Below, piece after piece: positions 58,732-64,000 of a stretch of 64,000 bases of DNA. Numbering within the stretch: the stretch's first letter is position 1; each line of letters begins with the position of its first letter. Made by a program: the position numbers and the translations under genes. Source of the DNA: Paenibacillus pectinilyticus (GTDB taxonomy: Bacteria; Bacillota; Bacilli; Paenibacillales; NBRC-103111); NCBI RefSeq assembly GCF_001700435.1, contig NZ_LYPC01000014.1:124001-188000 (forward strand). The letters are read 5' to 3'. The notes below the pieces were generated by a model. That model saw only the letters and a list, made by a program, of their open reading frames with translations. It did no database searches and was not told the DNA's origin.

Positions 58732-58978
58732 ATGTATGTCTTTGCAGGAAATAACGGAAGTGGCAAAAGTACCATTCGAAATCTGATTGTTGATCAGATT
58801 GGGATAAGTGTAAACATAGATCCCAATGCTTTAGCTCGTTAGTGGGCAGAAGATATCCTATCCATATGAGAACAGCCAAAACATTTATGTGCAGCCAAAT
58901 TGGTTGAATATAAATGTTTTTTTATTCGTAAGACATTGTTGAATGCTAGGAGTTTTATTATAGTAGAAGTACCTGGTT
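58732..58978 (+). pseudogene. Truncated zeta-toxin / AAA kinase remnant
   Basis: The first 36 codons read MYVFAGNNGSGKSTIRNLI and then DQIGISVNIDPNALAR: a P-loop (GNNGSGKST) and the DPNALAR motif of zeta toxins and related kinases. A TAG follows at 58840-58842. The sequence beyond it, in shifted frames, still resembles the family (ENSQNIY, then AAKLVEYK and SFIIVE). So the gene is broken by at least one stop and a frameshift, and lacks the substrate-binding part. It starts 24 bases after the small gene in the same frame. Confidence 0.75.
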
Positions 58979-59038
58979 GAAAATGGAAATTTTTTGAGGC
59001 TGCAAGACATACATAAAACAGAGAAAAGGAGACATTCC

Positions 59039-59854
59039 TTGAAAACGTATATGTGGGCCGCGGTATTCTTCCTCATTTTTATAGTATCTATCTGGGATGA
59101 TCATGCTAAAATGCCGGTCGCCAGCATACAGCCTCTATCCGTGCCCAAAATGACATTTTCGGAGGAACGTGCTTTGGAAAAGACCATTCGTGAATTAGGA
59201 CTGCCTAATGTAGAGAATAATACGGTGAGGGAACGAAATGTTAATTTTTGTGGGAAGGATCGCTACGCAGTTGAATTTGGCGTAAAGATTCAACCATTAG
59301 AAGCCGAGAATTACTTAGTTTTGATTTCTGAAAAGTGGAGAAACGATGCGGATCATCAGGAGAAATTGAACCGAATTCGATTCTATTATGTGTCTCCTGA
59401 GAGGTTCGAACTGCAGTACCAAGATGGCTCTATTGCGGCTACGATCGGTGAGTGCAGTGATGATGTATATGGTTTGAAATCATTCCAACCCGTGTCACCA
59501 GGTGTTTTCATTCCACAAAAGGATCTTGATCAGATTTCCAACTTAGGTGCGAAGAAAGAAGCGATTCTTGCCTTTGTGCAAGCATGGGCGTCCCGAAATC
59601 GCGGGGAGTTCGCCCAATGGATGGAATCGAATGCGATGACGAACGAAATGATAGATACGTTGCTCGATGTTCGATACTCCTATGCGTTTACAGGGATCGA
59701 TGGTTCCGTTATGCAGAATAATGGGGGCGAATACTGTATGGGTATCGACTATCAAAGGAGTGATTCGGTCGAAAAAGAAGAGCGGGAATTTAAGAGCGCG
59801 GTCTGTGTTCGACCAGACGATAGAGGCAAATGGCACGTGTATATGATCGATTAA
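59039..59854 (+). CDS. Membrane-anchored hypothetical protein
   Basis: A protein of about 271 residues with one N-terminal helix (WAAVFFLIFIVSIW) and an extracytoplasmic domain of about 245 residues. The domain has three cysteines (NFCGKD, IGECSDD, AVCVRPD) and the segment FVQAWASRNRGEFAQWMESN, reminiscent of nuclear-transport-factor-2-like folds. TTG 59039 follows AAAAGGAG by eight bases; an upstream TTG at 58994 would add a basic leader. I do not recognise a named family. Confidence 0.65.
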   Translation: MKTYMWAAVFFLIFIVSIWDDHAKMPVASIQPLSVPKMTFSEERALEKTIRELGLPNVENNTVRERNVNFCGKDRYAVEFGVKIQPLEAENYLVLISEKWRNDADHQEKLNRIRFYYVSPERFELQYQDGSIAATIGECSDDVYGLKSFQPVSPGVFIPQKDLDQISNLGAKKEAILAFVQAWASRNRGEFAQWMESNAMTNEMIDTLLDVRYSYAFTGIDGSVMQNNGGEYCMGIDYQRSDSVEKEEREFKSAVCVRPDDRGKWHVYMID

Positions 59855-59954
59855 CATAATTAATCAGTTGAACTGCGTGAAACAACTATAGTATATTTTA
59901 AGAATCATACGAAGGTCGTTGGTACCTTTCGGTGTTAAGGGAGGTACGTGCAAC

Positions 59955-61235
59955 ATGGAGAAACATACATTCATTCAAATATTGAAAAGTGAACTCGTTG
60001 TCGCGCTTGGCTGTACGGAACCGGTTGCAATCGCTTTAGCAGCTGCAAAGGCAAGAACATATGTGTCTGGACCTATTGAGAAAATTACGGTAAAAGCGAG
60101 TGCTGGCATTATCAAAAATGCACTTGCCGTTGGCATACCTGGTACGCATTTGACCGGGATTGATTTTGTCGCTGCCCTAGGGGCCATTGCTGGCAATGCG
60201 GAGAAACAACTCGAAGTCCTTGCTGATATCCAGCCAGATGATATTGCAATGGCGCAGTCTATGGTGGAGCAAGGGAAAGCTGTGTTCGAACTCGCGGATA
60301 CGACCAAGAAACTATATATTGAAGTCTTAGTTGAAACCGAACAAAGCTATGCCAAAGTTATTATTACAGATAATCATACGAATATAACGTTGATCGAAGT
60401 GGATGGAAAGGTCGTTGATGCAGGCGGCTGCGCAAACGCGACTTTTAAGAGTTCCAAAGAAGATCGAAGTGAGCTTACGATAGACGGCATTGTGGATTTT
60501 GTGAATTCCGTTGATCTCCTAGAACTCGATTTGGTCAAACAAAGTATTGAATTGAATCGTAAAGCAGGATTAGACGGGTTGGCGAACGCATATGGTCTTG
60601 AAGTTGGGAAGACGATCAAGGAGAATGTGGCAAAAGGTATTTTGTCCGATGATTTAACTTCACATGCGATGGCTTTGGCAGCCGCTGGTTCGGATGCGCG
60701 TATGGCTGGATCTACGATGCCAGTGATGGCGAATTCAGGCAGCGGCAACCAGGGGATTGCAGCAACGAATCCTGTTGTCGCGGCGGCAGAGAAGCTCGGC
60801 GCAACGGAGGAACAGCTGATTCGTGCTGTCGCTTTAAGCCATTTCGTCACGATTCATATCAAATCGAAGTTTGGCCGATTATCCGCATTATGCGGAGTTA
60901 CGGTATCAGGCACGGGGGCGAGCTGCGGCATTACCTATTTGCTGGGCGGTGGGAAAACAGAAATTAAATCCGCTATTCAGAACATGCTCGGGAATGTGAC
61001 AGGCATGATGTGCGATGGCGCAAAAGGCGGCTGCGCGATGAAAGTAGCCACCTGTACGAGTGCAGCGGTGCAATCTGCGCTTCTTGCCTCCAAAGGCATG
61101 TCCATTTCCTCAACGAATGGATTTATCGAAGAAGATGCGGAGAAAACAATCGATAATTTCTGCCGTATTGGCAATGAAGCAACATCGGAGGTTGATAAAT
61201 TGATTCTCGACATGATGCTGCATAAAGATATGTAA
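59955..61235 (+). CDS. L-cysteine desulfidase / CyuA-type Fe-S enzyme (UPF0597)
   Basis: A 426-residue protein of the serine dehydratase alpha-like family that includes E. coli CyuA (YhaM) and methanogen L-cysteine desulfidase, which make pyruvate, ammonia and sulfide from cysteine. The likely [4Fe-4S] ligands are the cysteines in GCTEP, CDGAKGGC and related positions; SGSGNQGIAATNPV is a further family signature. ATG 59955 follows GGGAGGT. It is monocistronic. Serine or another substrate cannot be excluded. Confidence 0.85.
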   Translation: MEKHTFIQILKSELVVALGCTEPVAIALAAAKARTYVSGPIEKITVKASAGIIKNALAVGIPGTHLTGIDFVAALGAIAGNAEKQLEVLADIQPDDIAMAQSMVEQGKAVFELADTTKKLYIEVLVETEQSYAKVIITDNHTNITLIEVDGKVVDAGGCANATFKSSKEDRSELTIDGIVDFVNSVDLLELDLVKQSIELNRKAGLDGLANAYGLEVGKTIKENVAKGILSDDLTSHAMALAAAGSDARMAGSTMPVMANSGSGNQGIAATNPVVAAAEKLGATEEQLIRAVALSHFVTIHIKSKFGRLSALCGVTVSGTGASCGITYLLGGGKTEIKSAIQNMLGNVTGMMCDGAKGGCAMKVATCTSAAVQSALLASKGMSISSTNGFIEEDAEKTIDNFCRIGNEATSEVDKLILDMMLHKDM

Positions 61236-61245
61236 AAGATAAAAG

Positions 61246-61324
61246 AAATATCCCCTCTACATAGCACTCCCTTGCATGTCATCTGAGGATGAGAGCATAG
61301 AGTGAATATTTGGAGGGGATATTT
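61246..61324. terminator. Long bidirectional hairpin between CyuA-type and response-regulator genes
   Basis: Perfect 12-bp arms (AAATATCCCCTC / GAGGGGATATTT) enclose about 55 nt that contain a second pairing (CACTC / GAGTG). Both genes converge on it. Confidence 0.75.
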
Positions 61325-61330
61325 GTGTCT

Positions 61331-62938
61331 TTACGATCGATACTTTTGCGGATGTATGCCCGTATATTTCTTGAAAACGGTACTGAAATAGTGTGGGTTT
61401 TCATAGCCAACTTTCTCAGCGATTTCCAGAATTTTTAAATTAGTGGATTTCAACAGATTTTTGGCATCTTCCATACGAAGACTGGTAATATATTCGGTGA
61501 TCGTTACCCCCGTTTCTTGCTTGAAGATCAAGCTGATATAGTTAGGCGTTAGATAGATTTCTTCAGAAATTTTCATGACACTGATGTCCTCTTTATACCT
61601 CAGCTTGATGATATCCATCATTTTTTGGATTACTTTGGTGTTCTTTTGATTATATTTATTAGAAAAATATTGCGCCATAAGATTGAACAGGTTGGATATA
61701 TAGTTGTTTAAATCCTGAGCATTTTCTTTTTTATAAATGGATTCAAAGATACTGGATCGTTTGCCAACAATATGATCGAGATCCTCGCTTAGATCCTGTG
61801 CAGTTCTGGATGCGATGCAAACCATTTCCAAGCATATGCTTTGTATGTAATCTACAGGCATGTTTCTGAGCTGATCGAACATGCTGCGAAGGATGTTTGA
61901 AACGCCGCTGCTATCTCCAAGCTTGATGGCGTTCATAAGTAGGTTCTCCTTGTCGTAGAAATTGGACCTATCGACCGTATTGGCAGAGATATCATTGATG
62001 CTATAAATATCGCTTATATGGAGGATTGAATTTTTTCCAGTATGAAATTTGTACTTTAATGCCATACAGGCATCCTTATAGGAGGAATGAATGGCTAGTA
62101 TGTTATTCACGGGGCGTCCGATTCCAATGGAAATGGAAATCTTCAAATACTTCCTCAGGCACGCGAGTATTTCCTCGCATATTTCGGTATGTCGGTTCGT
62201 TCCCTCCATATTCGAATTGAAAATGAGCACGAATTCATTTTCGTTGGCACAGAAGCTTACGCCAGAGTGAGTACTGCTGATAATCTCCTCAACAATATTT
62301 GAGACGCTAAAGCTAAGGATTTGTTTATCCTCTTCTGATTTATTTTCCGTTATTGTATCGTAGTCATCAATTTGCAGGACAGACACAAGATGGCTTTCCT
62401 CCGCACGCAAAGGTAATTGATAAAAGCTTAATTTCGCATGTATTTCTTTCTCTGTTGAACTTACGCCCCAAATTAAATTGCGGAGAAATTTCTCGCGAAT
62501 CAATGGAAAGTGCTCGTGCAGCTGCTGCTTTAAATGCGTCATTTCGGAGTGCAGATTGCGTTCCATCTTGATGCGATGCACCACTTTAGTCACCATCTCG
62601 ACGAGCACGTTGATTCTAACTGGCTTCAGAATATAGCCTTCCACATGGATGTCGAGGGCTGTTTTGGCATAGTTGAAATCCTGGATGCCACTGATAATAA
62701 TGACTCTGATGTCGCTTTCCCATTCCTTCAGCTTCATTGCAACCTCAAGTCCATCGACAAGCGGCATGCGAATATCAGTGAGCAGGATATCTGGCTTAAG
62801 CTCTTGACACAGCTCCAGGGCTTCCTGCCCATCGACGGCTTCGGCAATAACCTTGACCCCTAGCTCCTCCCAATTCACACTGTTGCTGAGCCCATCCCTG
62901 ACAATAAACTCATCATCTGCTATGATCATCGTTAACAT
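61331..62938 (-). CDS. YesN-type response regulator 2 (receiver + AraC HTH)
   Basis: A 535-residue regulator: receiver with IIADDEFIVRDG, phospho-aspartate in ILLTDIRMP (D55) and YILKPVRI; a long central region; and the C-terminal AraC domain (ISVMKISEEIYLTPNYISLIFKQETGVTITEYI and ILEIAEKVGYENPHYFSTVFKKYTG). The ATG at 62938 has GGAGGG five bases upstream and overlaps the end of the kinase gene by 26 bases. Targets are not in the window. Confidence 0.93.
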   Translation of the reverse strand: MLTMIIADDEFIVRDGLSNSVNWEELGVKVIAEAVDGQEALELCQELKPDILLTDIRMPLVDGLEVAMKLKEWESDIRVIIISGIQDFNYAKTALDIHVEGYILKPVRINVLVEMVTKVVHRIKMERNLHSEMTHLKQQLHEHFPLIREKFLRNLIWGVSSTEKEIHAKLSFYQLPLRAEESHLVSVLQIDDYDTITENKSEEDKQILSFSVSNIVEEIISSTHSGVSFCANENEFVLIFNSNMEGTNRHTEICEEILACLRKYLKISISIGIGRPVNNILAIHSSYKDACMALKYKFHTGKNSILHISDIYSINDISANTVDRSNFYDKENLLMNAIKLGDSSGVSNILRSMFDQLRNMPVDYIQSICLEMVCIASRTAQDLSEDLDHIVGKRSSIFESIYKKENAQDLNNYISNLFNLMAQYFSNKYNQKNTKVIQKMMDIIKLRYKEDISVMKISEEIYLTPNYISLIFKQETGVTITEYITSLRMEDAKNLLKSTNLKILEIAEKVGYENPHYFSTVFKKYTGIHPQKYRS

Positions 62939-64000
62939 CGTAACCCTCCATTGTTGTAACGGCTGGAAATCTCAAGCGGACTGTAACGCCGGATTCTTCA
63001 TTGTTATAAAATTGAATACCATATTCATTCCCGAAAAAATGCTTGATACGTTCATTCACATTTTGGATTGCAAAGGACTTTAAGCTGTTTGGGTCATTTA
63101 AGATGGCATTTAGTTCCTTCACATCCGCCCCAACACCATTGTCGCTGATAGTGATTTCAATCAGAGAGTCCAATCGCTCACCTTTGATGATAATGGTTCC
63201 AATTCCCCTTCTTTTCTCAATACCATGGATAATTGAATTCTCTACAATCGGCTGTAAAATCAATTTAACCGTTAAGTAGCCAAGGATCTCCTGGGGAAAA
63301 TCGATCGAATAATCTAATTTATCTTTAAAACGAATTTTTTGGATTCTCAAATAGCTTTCTACTTGTTTTTTCTCATCTAACAGCGGAATGATCGTATTGC
63401 CCTTACTCAAGCTATATCTAAAAGTATCCGAAAGCGAAGTCACCATGGTAGAGATATCCGGTACTTTATGCTTAATGGCCATCCAATTCACAGAATCTAG
63501 GGTGTTATATAGAAAATGAGGGTTGATCTGAGCCTGCAAGGCTTTTAGTTCTGCTTCGCGTTTGACCTTCTCGCTTATAAAAAGCTTATCGATCAAACTT
63601 TTCAGCTCAATCAGCATTTTATTATAGGTTTTAAAAAGGTAAGAAAATTCATCGTTTCGTTTGTAGTCCAGTGAGATTTCGAAGTTGCCGTTTTGAACAA
63701 TCTTCATGGATTTAACAAGCTTGCGGATGGGATATGAAATGTTATCGGCAAGCAATAAGGCCATTAGCAGGGCAAGTATAGAGCATAAGATAATGACGAT
63801 ATAGATGAATTTATTAAAGGCGTTCAGCTCACCGTTTAATTCGTTCATAGGCGTTAATGAAACGATTGTCCAATTTAAATCGGTCATGTGCTGATAAGAA
63901 ACAAAGATATCGCCATGGCTGTGTTTTTCAATGAATGATCCGTTTGCCTCCAGGTTGTTTGTAATCGAAGCACTCATTTCCATTTCTTGACTCGCCGCTT
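62913..64000 (-). CDS. YesM-type sensor kinase 2, C-terminal part (cut by window edge)
   Basis: The frame is open to the right edge, so the N-terminus is missing; about 362 residues are visible. They hold the end of the extracellular sensor, a membrane helix (FIYIVIILCSILALLMALLLA), HAMP, the His_kinase box with QINPHFLYNTLDSVN, and HATPase (ENSIIHGIEKR, DNGVGAD). It is co-transcribed and overlapping with the response regulator. The pair resembles the system at 34.9-38.3 kb but is clearly diverged from it. Confidence 0.92.
   Translation of the reverse strand, partial: AASQEMEMSASITNNLEANGSFIEKHSHGDIFVSYQHMTDLNWTIVSLTPMNELNGELNAFNKFIYIVIILCSILALLMALLLADNISYPIRKLVKSMKIVQNGNFEISLDYKRNDEFSYLFKTYNKMLIELKSLIDKLFISEKVKREAELKALQAQINPHFLYNTLDSVNWMAIKHKVPDISTMVTSLSDTFRYSLSKGNTIIPLLDEKKQVESYLRIQKIRFKDKLDYSIDFPQEILGYLTVKLILQPIVENSIIHGIEKRRGIGTIIIKGERLDSLIEITISDNGVGADVKELNAILNDPNSLKSFAIQNVNERIKHFFGNEYGIQFYNNEESGVTVRLRFPAVTTMEGYDVNDDHSR

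Overview
The window reads as a chromosomal segment of a Paenibacillus-type member of the Bacillales. The main evidence is gene order. From about 1.2 to 19 kb it follows the Bacillus subtilis cymR-yrvO-trmU / yrrD / yrrI-alaS-yrzL-yrrK-yrzB-yrrL-yrrN-yrrO-pbpI neighbourhood, with strong AGGAGG-type ribosome sites, sigma-A promoters and a T-box leader. Two YesM/YesN-type two-component systems with AraC-type output domains, and binding-protein sugar ABC systems without their own ATPase, also fit Paenibacillaceae. The genus is an inference; no rRNA or tRNA gene is present.

Region by region. 1-1.2 kb: start of a secreted protein, a 41-bp tandem repeat and an AlkZ-related gene. 1.2-5 kb: sulfur and tRNA thiolation (mnmA divergent from cymR and a cysteine desulfurase), yrrD and a zinc-ribbon protein. 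5-7 kb: yrrI, then on the minus strand a Fur-box-flanked promoter, a C-rich transcript and a strong terminator, read here as a candidate iron-responsive small RNA. 6.8-19 kb: T-box-controlled alaS, ireB, ruvX, two DUF1292 genes, mltG, the U32 pair yrrN-yrrO, a chemoreceptor where udk-greA would be expected, and a class B penicillin-binding protein. 19-26 kb: lipL and the pdhABCD pyruvate dehydrogenase cluster, where LipL probably supplies lipoyl groups to the E2 subunit. 26-32 kb: phospholipid genes (GDPD, Aas-like bifunctional enzyme, DgkB-type kinase) and a second chemoreceptor.

32-34.4 kb is accessory DNA: 123 perfect copies of a G-rich/C-rich 7-mer, a decayed gene fragment, eight 41-bp repeats of the same design as the first locus, a consensus promoter and terminator with no convincing gene between them, and two short 24-bp repeat arrays. 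34.4-43 kb: an OsmC protein and a YesMN - sugar ABC transporter - cytoplasmic GH3 (NagZ-like) locus, probably for amino-sugar or muropeptide scavenging. 43-54.5 kb: MFS exporters, DeoR/AraC/MarR regulators, a lipoprotein cytochrome c, a 50-bp repeat array, sugar-type oxidoreductases and a lactonase-like protein. 54.5-58.4 kb: a LytTR protein, an FAD oxidoreductase behind a purine riboswitch whose terminator overlaps the aptamer, and an orphan sugar-binding lipoprotein. 58.4-64 kb: a small gene beside a broken zeta-toxin-like kinase, a cysteine desulfidase/CyuA-type enzyme and a second YesMN pair whose kinase runs off the right edge.

The most notable non-coding signals are the Fur-flanked small-RNA unit at 6.28-6.48 kb, the purine riboswitch at 56.5-56.7 kb, the promoter-terminator unit at 33.7-34.1 kb, and three separate families of tandem repeats.
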